DNA of 64,000 bases. Origin: Zeugodacus cucurbitae (Eukaryota > Arthropoda > Insecta > Diptera > Tephritidae). The notes beneath the pieces are model-generated. The model had not been told where the DNA came from and made no database searches. It was given only the letters and a program-made list of their open reading frames with translations. Below, piece after piece: positions 11,401-21,200 of the stretch. Within the stretch, counting starts at the first letter, position 1. Each line of letters starts with the position of its first letter. The position numbers were made by a program, and so were the translations under genes. The stretch covers positions 29,779,501 to 29,843,500 of the forward strand of contig NC_071667.1 of assembly GCF_028554725.1 (NCBI RefSeq), written 5' to 3'.

Positions 11401-14009
11401 CTATTCACGCAGAAGGCGCTCCAAGCGTTTGGCATTCATAATGATTCTGGTTGTTTGGGTTCTGGCCTTGGCTATCACGTGCCCACCAATGTTGGGTTGG
11501 TAAGTATATGTACATATGCAAGTGTGTGTGTGTGCTTAGGTGTGATTGTACCTTTAACAAATTGTCTGGCGGCCATTAAAAGCTGCATTGCTTGATTAAA
11601 TTTGAAGACTCAACAAAAGTGGCACGGCACCCAAACACTCATGAGTACGTACATGTGTGTATAAATAGCTGTGAACGTTCCTTTCCAACCGGAGTAGAGC
11701 ACCGTTTAATGAAAATGACATTGTTAATATGCAGCTTCAAATGGAAATAGAAAGCAAGCAAATGACTTTTGAAAAAACCTTTCTTTGTTTTTTGATTTTT
11801 GAAATGTATGTATCGCGCTTTTTTGCAACTACTATAACTTTTTAAGCCCCCAGATATCGACCTCAGTTTTAATGGCTGAATTTATGCCGAAAATAGCGTT
11901 CAATAGCTGTAATTTTTTCGTTGTAGACACCACTGAGATATTCCGTTGAGCTTGGGTAATCAAATATTTGTCGCGCTTACTTTCTAAAGAAAATTACACT
12001 TTTTTTGAATGAGGAAAACTTTTAAAATAATAAACGTATTGCCTTCTCAAAAAATATATTTCCCTATTTATATGAAGTGGAATAGAGGTTCTTATTTGAC
12101 TGCGTTTTATTCTATTTCTATTTCCAATTCTTTGTACCGAACTGTAGGTTCAATTAAATAGCCGCATAACTACTTCAAAGAAGATAGAAGTGTCGAATAC
12201 CGACTAATCTAAAGCTCGGAAATTTTGTCTGGAAATTTTTTTCCCAATAAAGGCTTTACAATAGATGCATATGTATATCGGACAGCTTAGAACCAGCTTC
12301 CTGAGGACCTGCCAGTTTTACTAGAACATCCTTTCATAGATATTACCGAATATATAATATAATATAAATTAACATAATATAATAACATAATATAAATTTA
12401 CCGAATATTTTTCCTCTGTAGTGGACATACTACGTGTTGTCGCAGTGTAAAGCACTTTGAGGCACTGGAACTACTTTATGGTGAACTTGACTTAAGCATG
12501 ATTTCATTTCTGTATGTGTATTTGTACATTTTGGTTGAAAATATTAAATAATTTTTAATTTAAAGTCTGGATTATTATCAAGGGTGTAATTTTTTTGCTC
12601 TCTTTTGCCATCGCCAACTCAGGTATGAACCAGGACGACGCGACCTAAGCGAGTGCCGTTACAATCAGAATGAAGGATATGTGATTTTCTCCGCCATGGG
12701 CTCATTTTTCATTCCAATGGCCGTTATGATTTATGTTTATGCGAGAATTTCATGTGTTATTGCGTCACGCCATGACCATATGACTGACATCAGTGTACAT
12801 AATAAGGTGAGTAATTTGAAAGTTGCCAGTAAAATATGTTTAGGTGAAATTATGGTTGCAAAAAATTAAATTAATGTGCCCTGTGTTTGATAATGGCGAG
12901 ATGAAAAATATGAAAAGTTCCACAGAAAACGTACTGGTGTCCTTCCGATACTTTTTCATTTCAATTTTAAATTTCGTGCTCGTTTGTGGATGTTGAGCAC
13001 GACAAAGCATATAATAACAAGCTTATTGGATATTTCTGTATTTCTCTTCTCTCTTTTCTCTTTTCTCTGGCAGAAGTTCAAGCGCTACACAGCCGCCGAT
13101 GTAGAAAATGACATTGACCATGACTTTTCCGAGCAGGAGCTTAGTTCGGGCCAACGAAAGCAAGCGGCAGCCCGTACATTCTCGAACCAAACCATTGCCA
13201 AGGAGCTGCACGACGTCATGCAGTGCGAAGGTGAGACTGGCGGCGCCACTACCACGGCAGCAACTGGCAGCGGTGGTGGTGGCGGCTCTTCGCCACATTG
13301 TCACTCACTGCTTGCACTAAGCACAGCGAATGCCAAGAATAGTTGTTACGAATTGACGCGCCCGTCGTCTTTAAGACGCACACCAACATCGTCCTCAACC
13401 GTGACCGTTATGACAAGCGGTTGCGGGGCCACCACCGTCGCTGGTGGCGGTGGGCTCACCGTTCCAACAGTTGGCATTACAAGTTTGAGCGATCAGCATT
13501 GGCCGACACGTACGCTTAGCGTGCGCCATCACCACCACTTCGGCGCTTCCGGCAGCGGTACGGGCTCAGGTGCGAATGCGCCTGCAGCTAGTGCGACCAA
13601 TTCGCCGAATTTGCAAGCGGAAGCTACAGCACTGACACGTCACACGCGCATACAGCAACAACACCATCATCATCACGCCAAATCCTTATCGAATCGCATC
13701 ACTTCGTTGAAGAAAGAGAATAAAACTACACAAACGTTGAGCATCGTTGTGGGCGGTTTCATCGCCTGCTGGCTACCGTTTTTCGTATACTATCTGATAA
13801 CCCCTTTCCTGGAGGAGCATCAAGTAAGTCGTACACTGGCGAAGGGACTCACCTGGCTGGGTTGGTTTAACAGCGCTATAAATCCCTTTATTTATGCCTT
13901 CTACAGTGTGGATTTTCGAGCGGCATTCTGGCGTCTAACTTGCAAGCGCTTCTTCAGTGTATCCATGAAACCACAGTTTCCAGCCACCACTATGTCTATA
14001 AGACGATAG
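1765..14009 (+). CDS. Biogenic-amine GPCR, tyramine receptor TyrR/TyrRII type (gene 1), five coding exons
   Basis: Predicted seven-transmembrane amine receptor of the plasma membrane, probably binding tyramine. Coding exons are 1765-2494, 11014-11116, 11374-11499, 12623-12806 and 13074-14009, joined by GT-AG introns of phase 1, 2, 2 and 0. They give 2,079 nt, 692 aa from the first in-frame ATG. Seen: a long extracellular N-terminus rich in Asn/Thr with several N-glycosylation sequons (NRS, NAT, NTT, NIT); TM1 with GNTLVIL; TM2 with LAIADLLVG; TM3 with the amine-binding Asp (SLDVLLCTASI) and DRY; TM4 VVWVLALAITCPP; TM5 FSAMGSFFIPMAV; a third intracellular loop of over 200 residues; TM6 FIACWLPFF; TM7 NSAINPFIYAFY. 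The start is uncertain: later in-frame ATGs lie at 1897, 1927, 1939 and 1951. The paralogue on the opposite strand (58565-40918) has the same intron phases. Family knowledge places the pair with insect TyrR/TyrRII; an alpha2-type octopamine receptor is the alternative. Confidence 0.88.
2599..3330 (-). mobile_element. Tc1-like transposon fossil
   Basis: The left edge, CAGTGCTGGGCAAAAAAATC after a TA, is a typical Tc1-family terminus. On the minus strand, decayed transposase is visible: IFQDDSEPNHRS (around 3235; second catalytic Asp block) and QWTWPGNSADLIAIENMW (around 3050; the PDLNPIEN block). Many stops and indels; the right terminus was not found. It lies in intron 1 of gene 1. Confidence 0.65.
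3497..4672 (+). repeat. Fold-back repeat family, copy 1
   Basis: Starts TTTTTATACTCTCGCAAC and ends TTGCGAGAGCATAAGATG, then a GTTCGG..CCGAAC hairpin, CTTAGCCCCTCCTTACTT. The ends form inverted repeats. The interior carries CCACGCCCAC / GTGGGCGTGG blocks repeated in both orientations. No transposase; open frames inside are short and not conserved. Related copies lie at 26742, 29591, 48691 and 50834. Confidence 0.75.
4715..6864 (-). pseudogene. Reverse transcriptase of the RTE-like element, disrupted
   Basis: Seen in order: LCPIHKKGDPTICANYRGI, CGFRPGKSATDQIFTMRQIL, LFVDFKAAFDS, RGFRQGDSLS, then an in-frame TGA (near 5611) where Cys is expected, LLAYADDIDI (catalytic YADD block, about 5520), SRRTKIKLYKSLIIPVLMYG, and the terminal MEENTPALKVFDAVPAGGSR. 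A frameshift near 4990 separates the last block; the truncated copy at 8311-9047 preserves the original reading there (DELYELYDDIDI). Complementary DNA synthesis is the family role; this copy cannot make it intact. Confidence 0.87.
6930..7600 (-). pseudogene. Endonuclease domain of the RTE-like element, disrupted
   Basis: AP-endonuclease-like domain that would nick target DNA. Seen: TWNVRTLNWEG, ADITAVQEVR, then an in-frame TGA, GPCDIYYSGHIKERKFGVGF, LICAHAPTEEKDDVTKDAFY and VLGDFNARVG. A second in-frame TAG follows HQAT where Trp is expected (before LSPD). The frame then runs NQIDHVVIDGRHR straight into RFDVEKLQ; the segment that should hold the terminal SDH-type catalytic motif is missing, which also changes frame. 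Confidence 0.82.
8311..9047 (-). mobile_element. 5'-truncated copy of the RTE-like retrotransposon
   Basis: Contains only the C-terminal part after the YADD block: DSHNFEVVDNFVYLGTSINN, SRRTKIKLYKSLIIPVLLYG, RKILRKIYGP. It is flanked by an 11-bp direct repeat GTAAAAGGTAT (8300-8310 and 9048-9058), and its 3' end is a (CATA)n tail after CACGCCAAT-like sequence. Both features indicate target-primed insertion with 5' truncation. It sits in gene 1 intron 1, same strand as the large copy. Confidence 0.82.
9059..11013 (+). other. Remainder of gene 1 intron 1
   Basis: AT-rich intronic DNA. Short open frames at 9570-10310 and 10488-10980 have no recognisable motif. No element termini seen. Confidence 0.4.
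11014..11116 (+). CDS. Gene 1 coding exon 2: ECL1 and TM3
   Basis: 103 nt between a CAG acceptor and an AG|GTGAGT donor. It encodes GSWRLGWVLCDIW, then SLDVLLCTASILSLCAISVD. It holds the conserved TM3 Cys, the amine-anchoring Asp and the Asp of DRY; the Arg codon is split by the next intron. Same length as gene 2 exon 2. Confidence 0.93.
11374..11499 (+). CDS. Gene 1 coding exon 3: ICL2 and TM4
   Basis: 126 nt, phase 2 in and out. It encodes YLAVTQPLTYSRRRRSKRLA followed by the TM4 helix and ITCPPMLGW. Acceptor TTTAG, donor TG|GTAAGT. Same length as gene 2 exon 3. Confidence 0.93.
11500..12622 (+). other. Gene 1 intron 3
   Basis: Ordinary AT-rich intron. A short TG run lies near 11523, and an AT-rich direct-repeat stretch (ATAATATAA units) at about 12355-12402. 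Confidence 0.5.
12623..12806 (+). CDS. Gene 1 coding exon 4: ECL2 and TM5
   Basis: 184 nt. It encodes YEPGRRDLSECRYNQNEGY, with the ECL2 Cys, then TM5 with serines in FSAMGS, as expected for an amine receptor that contacts a ligand hydroxyl. It ends HNK|GTGAGT in phase 0. It is 6 nt longer than gene 2 exon 4. Confidence 0.92.
13074..14009 (+). CDS. Gene 1 coding exon 5: ICL3, TM6, TM7, C-tail
   Basis: 936 nt including a TAG stop at 14007-14009. The long third intracellular loop carries Gly runs (about 13270), Ser/Thr-rich stretches and a His run (about 13660). Then follow the basic KKENKTTQTLSIV entry to TM6, FIACWLPFF, and TM7 with NPFIYAFY, ending in a short tail MSIRR. No canonical AATAAA was seen in the first few hundred bases after the stop. 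Confidence 0.93.
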   Translation, partial: KFKRYTAADVENDIDHDFSEQELSSGQRKQAAARTFSNQTIAKELHDVMQCEGETGGATTTAATGSGGGGGSSPHCHSLLALSTANAKNSCYELTRPSSLRRTPTSSSTVTVMTSGCGATTVAGGGGLTVPTVGITSLSDQHWPTRTLSVRHHHHFGASGSGTGSGANAPAASATNSPNLQAEATALTRHTRIQQQHHHHHAKSLSNRITSLKKENKTTQTLSIVVGGFIACWLPFFVYYLITPFLEEHQVSRTLAKGLTWLGWFNSAINPFIYAFYSVDFRAAFWRLTCKRFFSVSMKPQFPATTMSIRR

Positions 14010-14643
14010 TTGAACGCTCTGCAAATATAATACCATAGTTATATCTAGCTTTTAATTAACCACTAAGACAGATAAGGAGAAGCGGGGACAAAATATTCCA
14101 TTCGTTTATAATTCGGCGGAATGTCGTGGTTTCTATGGGGATAACGTGGAAGTGAGTTCGACTCATTTCAGAATTTTATGAAATTTCTGTGACAGAGTTG
14201 ACACACACAGAAATTGTTTGGAGGTTAAATTAATACCTATACATATTACTAGATTTTGACACAGGATTTTATACCCCGTTCTGCATACTAAATACTTGGC
14301 TTTCTTCATCGCCAGTCTATACTACAAAAAATTGAACTAATGACCATTCTATAGTAGTGGCGGAGTCGGACGATATGGAAATGATTTTGCTTGAGTAGAC
14401 TCGTCGAGAGGTGGTGACCGTCATTCGGTGACTCTTTGCGTGTATGAGATATGTTGGATATGTAGGGTCTATCTGGCTAAGTATCCACAATATCAAGGGG
14501 TAATTCACATAACGGTTGCTTCCAATATTTTGAGGTTGTTAATTCGGTCGGTAGACGGCGAATCTTGTACAAAGACGGTACACTTTGAATTGTTTCGTTC
14601 AGTTAATGAATAGTAATGGATCCTTGCAGGAAAGAAGAAATGA
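14010..14643. other. Gene 1 3' flank
   Basis: Probable 3' UTR followed by intergenic DNA. No canonical polyadenylation signal or other gene seen. Confidence 0.4.
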
Positions 14644-14870
14644 AACTTGGAGAGTAGGTTAGGTTGTAATCTCTCCATTCCAACCATCTTATATGATGAC
14701 GATGACAGAGTCTTATGGAACTCAGCAATGTTGTACGAGTCAGTCTGACTAATATGTATAGGTATTAACTTGGAGAGTAGGTTAGGTTGTAATCTCTCCA
14801 TTCCAACCATCTTATATGATGACGATGACAGTCTTATGGGACTCAGCAATGTTGTACGAGTCAGTCTGAC
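14644..14870 (+). repeat. Two-unit tandem duplication, period 123 bp
   Basis: A unit beginning AACTTGGAGAGTAGGTTAGG occurs at 14644 and again at 14767. The units are nearly identical; the second lacks 2 bp (GACAGAGTC versus GACAGTC). Each ends with AGTCAGTCTGACT, itself nearly palindromic. Confidence 0.85.
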
Positions 14871-14937
14871 TTGCCATCCTTAAAAGATATCATTAAGAGT
14901 TCATTACCTATGTTATGTTGCGATTAGTCCAGTTGTA

Positions 14938-15657
14938 CAAGGGCTGCTATATATATTTCTGGCCTAATAATGAAAATAGGAATATTTATCAACGAAAATG
15001 TTTTCATTTTTTTCAAAATATTCTCCATCAAGATTTATACACTTTTGCTTGCGCTCAAACCAATTTTCGAAGAACTTTTTTTGAGCCTTTTTTTGAGCGA
15101 TTGTCAAATTGTGCGGGATCCAAGGGGAACAAACCTTTTTTACGGCCAGTTGTTCATGCAATATCGAATGTATGCTGGTGGGAGAAATGCATAGGCATGC
15201 CTCTATCTGAAGGTATGTTACATGACGGTCTTGCATTATCAGTTCACGTACGGCATCGATGTTTTCTGGCACAACGGCTGTTCTTAGACGACCTTCACGG
15301 AATTCGTCTTTGAGCGAGCGTCGGCCACGATTGGATTCGTTGTACCTGTTTTTCACAGTGCTATAGGATGGTGCTTCATAGCCATACACAGATTTTAGTT
15401 CATAGATGCACTCTTGTCGCGATAATCCACGTCGAAAGTTGTAAAAAATGATCGCACGAAATTGTTCACGAGTTAATTCCATTTTTTGGCCGAGATGAAT
15501 TTTTTAATTCCCTGTAAATAAAACAATTCACGATTAAATGACAAAACGTTCTGAGTGATGTTATGCTAAAAAATGTCAAACTTTCCAATGGAAATGTCAG
15601 ATTGCACCTGGCAACACTTAGTGTTGTCTAGGCCAGAAATATATATAGCAGCCCTCG
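14938..15657 (-). mobile_element. Internally deleted mariner
   Basis: Bounded by near-perfect inverted repeats (CAAGGGCTGCTATATATATT at the left, its complement with one change at the right) and TA on both sides, 720 bp. It retains the N-terminal transposase coding region but lacks the catalytic core. Confidence 0.85.
14964..15482 (-). pseudogene. Mariner transposase N-terminal (DNA-binding) fragment
   Basis: An open frame of 172 codons starting MELTREQFRAIIFYNFRRGL. It shows the mariner paired helix-turn-helix region (SRQECIYELKSVYG, YSTVKNRY, GRPR-like GRRSLKDEFREGR, ITYLQIEACL-type second domain). At NLTIAQKKAQKK it jumps to out-of-place C-terminal sequence; the three catalytic aspartates are absent. 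It could encode a DNA-binding-only protein, but expression is unknown. Confidence 0.8.
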
Positions 15658-15659
15658 TA

Positions 15660-17362
15660 TACTTAAGTTCTAATTTTGTTCCAAAACTAAAGTTGTCTTT
15701 ATATCTTCAAAAGACTCGTATCACATTTTAACTTAAACTCATATCTATCAGTTTTGTTAGGTCAGTCCCTATAGAGGTCCAGAGTCCAGTTAACTCTGAG
15801 TCTATTGCTGACTAAAACTATATCAGATACTTAAGACCATCAAGTTGATTGGTGTCTATGGTACTAAGTTTTAACTAATTCCAGGCAATCATTAGTAAGT
15901 TTAAGTAATATATTTATTTATTGTTGTTGATGTAGTAGCTGGAGGAAACTTTCTCAAAATAGCTTTGAGGAATGCCACCGAGTAGACTGTCCTTGTTCGG
16001 ATACAAATCAAGTAACGATATAATCATCATCCACATTTTTTCCTGCACTTGTTTCTCCGATTTTCATTTCTTTTTTGTACAACAAATAGGCTCGGAACTG
16101 TGCACAATGGTGACATTTTAGAATTTAATCAGCGCAAGCGATATCCTGCCCACGCTCGGATAAAATCATCAACCCAAATGTCAACGTTGACTTGTGGAAA
16201 AACCCACTGGAGCGGAGCCTGCAGATTGCAACAACCTTCAGCCGTCAATTCATTTCAAGGGCAACAGTTGGTTGGCTCGATTTGCATTTAGAGGCGTAGA
16301 GACGTCGAGCAACTCTAAATGCAAATCGAGAACGGCGCACTAAGCACACACACATGCACATATGTAGACGCTCACAAATGCGTGTATGAATATTTATATG
16401 AATGCGGCTGCCACGATAAACTGATTTCGAATATCTAACATTTATGCTTATGCGCCCGCTTTCCTTTTTCTATGCAAAGTTGAATTGAAAATTGACTGCC
16501 ATATTTCACTAGAATACACAGCTGCTTTTGCTGTATTGTTTCGTGCTTTTGCATGTACTACGACACAAAGCATACATACATATGTACATACATCGTACGT
16601 ACATGTATTCACATGCATTGGGGAAACACTTTGAATGCGGCGCAAACGTTTTGCTGCGGCGCGAAAATGGCCGAAACGCCACGTGACTTGAATTCGCTCC
16701 GCAGCAGCGTGTGTCTCACTAACGTAATTTAGTTGCGTGGAATTTGTGGCAGCTGCCAAAGCAGAAAGCTTCGCTTTTGCCTGTCGCACCGATTCGTGCG
16801 CTCACAAGTTGTGTTGCAAGGAAACGAAAACAATAAAAGCAAAAAATTACGAAATTGGACGCAATGCAGCAAATCAGTTGCGGGAGGAGCGGTGAGCAAG
16901 GCATGCTTTGTTAAACTTTAACGTAACAAACAAAAACAGATAAAAGTGTCCATGGCAAGTTTCGTGGAAACTTCAAATTGAAGTTGCTACGGGCGAAAAG
17001 TTGCTCCACGCAGTTGCGTAGTGTGCAGCTCAACAGTGCGTATGAGTAACTTCGAAATTTTCACAATAATTAAGGAACAAATGAACCAAATAATGGCAAA
17101 TGATGTATGTACTTAATGTTGCAACGTCATGTAAACAGTTAGCCAAAGGCCTTTGAGTGAATTAAGTTTGTGTTCGAATGGAATGAGCTGATCTTATCAA
17201 ACAATAATTAACTTGATGATGCCATTTTTGCGCAGTGAAAGACAATTTCACAAGATGATTGTCCAAATTATTTACAAACTTATACTCCCATTATATATGG
17301 CTACTAGCGCCAATACAAGACTTCTTATCAAATACACATTATTCATTAAATAAATTATAAAA
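15660..17362. other. Intergenic DNA with one long palindrome
   Basis: No supported gene. 16100-17100 is less AT-rich than its surroundings. A perfect inverted repeat lies at 16276-16330 (listed separately). Confidence 0.4.
16276..16330. repeat. Perfect 18-bp inverted repeat with octamer motif
   Basis: CTCGATTTGCATTTAGAG at 16276-16293 and its exact complement at 16313-16330, separated by 19 nt. Each arm contains ATTTGCAT, the consensus octamer bound by POU-domain proteins. It could be a hairpin or paired binding sites; no transposon termini seen. Confidence 0.8.
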
Positions 17363-18110
17363 AAGGGTGATCCATTTCGAGGTTCCCTATTTTTATAAAG
17401 AAAAAAAGAACAAAAAATTATAATTGAATGGGGAATATTTGTTATCATTCTTTGGCATTATTTCTTAAAGGTTATCTCTTTCAAATATTTGTCACGGCTA
17501 CGTCTCAGATGGTCCATCCGTTGAGTCCAATTCGCGAGGACTTGTTCGAGCATTTCGACTGGTAACTGGCGAATTACACGCCTGAAGTTTTGCTCCAACG
17601 CCTGAATCGAACCGGGAATCCGCTCACTAAAGTGTTCTCTGAATAAATCTATTGATTGATGGAATGTGTGTGTGAAGTGGCGCTGTCTTCTTAAAATCAA
17701 ATGTCACCGAGATCAGGAGCTTCAATTTTAGGCATCAAATAGTTGGTTATCATGGCGCGATAACGGTCGCTATTCACGGTGACGTTCTCACCGGCAACAT
17801 TTTTGAAGAAGTATGGACCGATGATACCACCGATCCACAAACAAAACCAAACTATAATTATTCTGGAAGAAATGACAGCTCTTGAATCTCTTCAGGTTGC
17901 TCTTCGTCCTAAATGCTACAATTTTGCTTGTTTTACATATCCATTGATCCAGAAATGGGCCTCATCTCTGAACAGAATTTGGCTCGAAAAAGGCGGATCT
18001 GCTTGGAACTTTTCAAGAGCCCATAGAACGAAGCGATGTCGCTTGAAAAGATCGAGCGACTTCAGTTCTTACACAAGATGTATTTAAGATCTCGACGCTT
18101 TCGACTTTTT
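17363..18110 (-). mobile_element. Degenerate rosa-type (DD41D-like) mariner, second lineage
   Basis: The left end reads AAGGGTGATCCATTTCGAGG, matching the right end of 43445-44236. Minus-strand coding remains: LKSLDLFKRHRFV, FRDEAHFWINGYV, RWYHRSILL, then after an internal deletion FHQSIDLFREHFSE and WTQRMDHLRRSRDKYLKEIT. Frameshifts and stops throughout; the N-terminal end and right terminus are missing. Confidence 0.75.
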
Positions 18111-18127
18111 CTTTCTTAAATTTAATC

Positions 18128-18205
18128 ATGGACGAAAGCACTCCAGCTTTGAAAGTGTTCGATGCAGTACCTGCTGGTGGAAGCAAAGGAAGATGAAGAC
18201 TTCCA
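18128..18205 (+). pseudogene. Small 3' fragment of RTE-like retrotransposon
   Basis: Encodes MDESTPALKVFDAVPAGGSK, matching the C-terminal block MEENTPALKVFDAVPAGGSR of the element at 4690-7836. It directly abuts the truncated mariner to its left. Confidence 0.7.
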
Positions 18206-21200
18206 TTCCATTGAAAAAAAAAAGGTCTTGTTAGTGAGAGGTATCAAGCCGCAAGTGCTACCAGTCTAATTATTTGAAGAACTAATATTCTTTGTTCAAC
18301 ATGCCACTCATTTTTGGAAAAAATATATTGGATCAAGAGAATGCAGTTATTAAATTATACTTAGATTACGTAGTTATTACTTAACCACTAGTCTCTGCAG
18401 AATAAATATTTAAAACGCTTAAATACCAACCTCATCTCTGAAGCCACGCCTTCCAAGCCATTGATAATTGTTCTCCAAAGTTTTTTTTTACAAAGCGAAT
18501 TCCAAACCTTGTGATGTAGTGTTTAGTTTACTTACTTAAGTAGACACGTGTGTCTGTGTCTGAGATTAACTCAAATACTAGCTATGTAATTATAATCAAA
18601 TTTAACTCAAATCCAACCGCTACTATTGATATATTTGTTATGCATAAAGAGTCAAAGTGGTAGAATTAGTTAAGCCCTACTGGGTATACAACCAACAGCT
18701 CTATGTAAAATATGTGTGTCTGTAACAAGTTGTAGCAATTATTAAAGTGTAATGTAAATATTTACCAAATGTATTTCGTCATAAACAATTTATAATTACA
18801 AATTACAATAATTAAAATTACAAAATTGTTAAAAAATAAATTTAATTTTCAATGAAAAACGTAATTAAAAAGTAGAGTAAGAAAAACGCTGCTAAATGTT
18901 ACATATTTAATAATCATCATAATATTTAATAATCACACTAAGTTAGTACTTGAGCTGCATAGGTAAATATGTATGAGTGAGTGTGGGCAAATACCGACAA
19001 GCGTTTGTAAATACTTGCGACACTTGACTGACGAAGTTGGTTGTCGAGAGCTCAAAGAGTTTTTGCAAATAGACATGAGTCCAAACACAGAGATATATGA
19101 GTATGCCACATACATGAATGTCTGTGTGTGGGAGCGTGTTTCGCGTTAGTCACCGAGTCAAAGCAGCGGAAGCCAAAAGCACAAACGCTCAGGCCAAGTC
19201 TAGGTGGGTCGCTGGCAACGCGACAAAAGTCACGTTGAACGCCCACTCAATGAACCACAAACCCTATGCTATGCTTAATTAAAATTCTTATACACGCATA
19301 CAGGCGCGCGAACCGTAAACAAATGGCAACACGCCGCACGCAAATGAGCTTACTTAACGGTGTCAGCGGTGTCAGTGTTGTCGCATTGTAAATGATAATA
19401 ATAATTACCGATAAAGTGTGCTGGCGAAACTAAAAAACATTTCCCAGAACTAGTGAAAACAAAAACAAAAAAAAAAACATTTTTTTCTTCACTTCAATTT
19501 GTTTATTGAATTTATGTTTCGGGGTGACACAGCCAAACGTGGTCAGTTGCGGAGGCGGAGGTGGCCAACTCCCATGGCACAAGCTGGCAAAGAGCCGAGT
19601 GTGGCGAGTGCGCTGGGCGTTTGCACAGTGCCTAATTTATTGCCACCACAGTGCAGTGGTTTCGGTGATTTTCACACCACCGTGTGTAATTCAATGCCGT
19701 AAATTAAAATCGCAAGCGCGGCTAAGCGCACGCCAAACAAACAGCATGGGTATACTCGCCAACTGGCCAGTGGCGGCAAATGGGGCGGTGTCCCACCTAG
19801 TTTGTTGGAAGACAAGCACCACAACAGCGCCGCCAACAAATGCAAAGTATGATAAATGAACTTTTAAACAAAGCAACGTGTTGACCCGCGGCCATAGCTT
19901 TGCATACGAAAATTTTCGGCCAAAAAAGACAAGAACACACAACAGACTGCCAAAACTATCCTTGAAACGACGCGCTCTCCGCCGGCACTTCGTGGTGCCT
20001 TTTACAGTTGGCAGGCAAGTTTATTTACCTTTTAATTACTCATGAAATTAGTTCCGCTAAATGCTCGCTTCAAAGTTTCAAAGCAAATAGAGGGTGCGCT
20101 AAGCCGAGATGGGGAAACAGTGCGCAAGTTACTACGATTCTATGTAATAATAAGAATTATATTTTCTGCTGAGGCATGAAATTTAAAGCAGAATGTTAAG
20201 TGCTTTTTATGGAAGATCTCAGTGACGTTTTGAGCTATGAATGTACTGATAGATAATATTATTCTAATACTAGAAAATATTATTTCTGGTTAAAATAATG
20301 GCAAATGCAATGAGAATATATTTTTTGTTTCTTTGTGGTACATCGCTTAGAAGCACCCGTTATATTTTTTATCTTACTCCTTAGTACACATTTCAACTTT
20401 TATGTTGTTCCATGTCAGCATTCTGAAGTATAAACATAAATAAAGAAAAGCAATCATAATCTCCAATATATACTATCTATAGATATATATATAAATGTTT
20501 GTATGTATATTTAGTTCTAAGTGCGTACAAGTAGATATGCACCATATGTATATATGTGCTTAAAAGCGAATGAATATGTGAATTTTGAATGTACTAATTT
20601 CGGAAAGTCTTATTCCATTAATATAATTAGAATTGAATACTTATATTAGAGCCCAGTATTGGCTATAAACAATATTTGTTGTATATTTCGGAATAATTAA
20701 ATGAAATTAAATAAATTAGCAAAAAGTAAATAAACAATTGATTGCATTTTGTTTCATTTAAATTTAAATTATTAAGGATACATTTCGTTTGGACTCAAGG
20801 CTTTTAGTTCGCAATCGAACGAAACTCGTGGAAATAAAACTGCGATTCACTGAATTGAGGTTAAAGTCTTCAGCTGTCTACATAATCCAGTAAGTATTCC
20901 GCTGAACCTGAGATATATAACTTTATTAACCCATTCGTTCCCATTGTACTCGCTCGTACTCATTGGGTACAGAAAAATATTCTTCTTAGAAACACTGTCA
21001 GGAGCAGACCCAGGCATAATCTTGCAAGCACGCGCCAGTTTATAATACATCGAGATGTCATGAATGTATATATAATTTCCGGTGTATACGTAATAGGTTC
21101 CGTTATCCGCTATTCGCTTATCTCAGCGCTCATTTTTGTAAATTTGTTTTTTTTTTCGTGAATCAGTTAGCATTTAACTCTCGGACAGCTCGGACAGGAA

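Noticed and set aside
19499..19942. Overlapping open frames of 67-117 codons on both strands
   Set aside because: No domain motifs, frames overlap in antisense, and the GC-rich composition explains the absence of stops.
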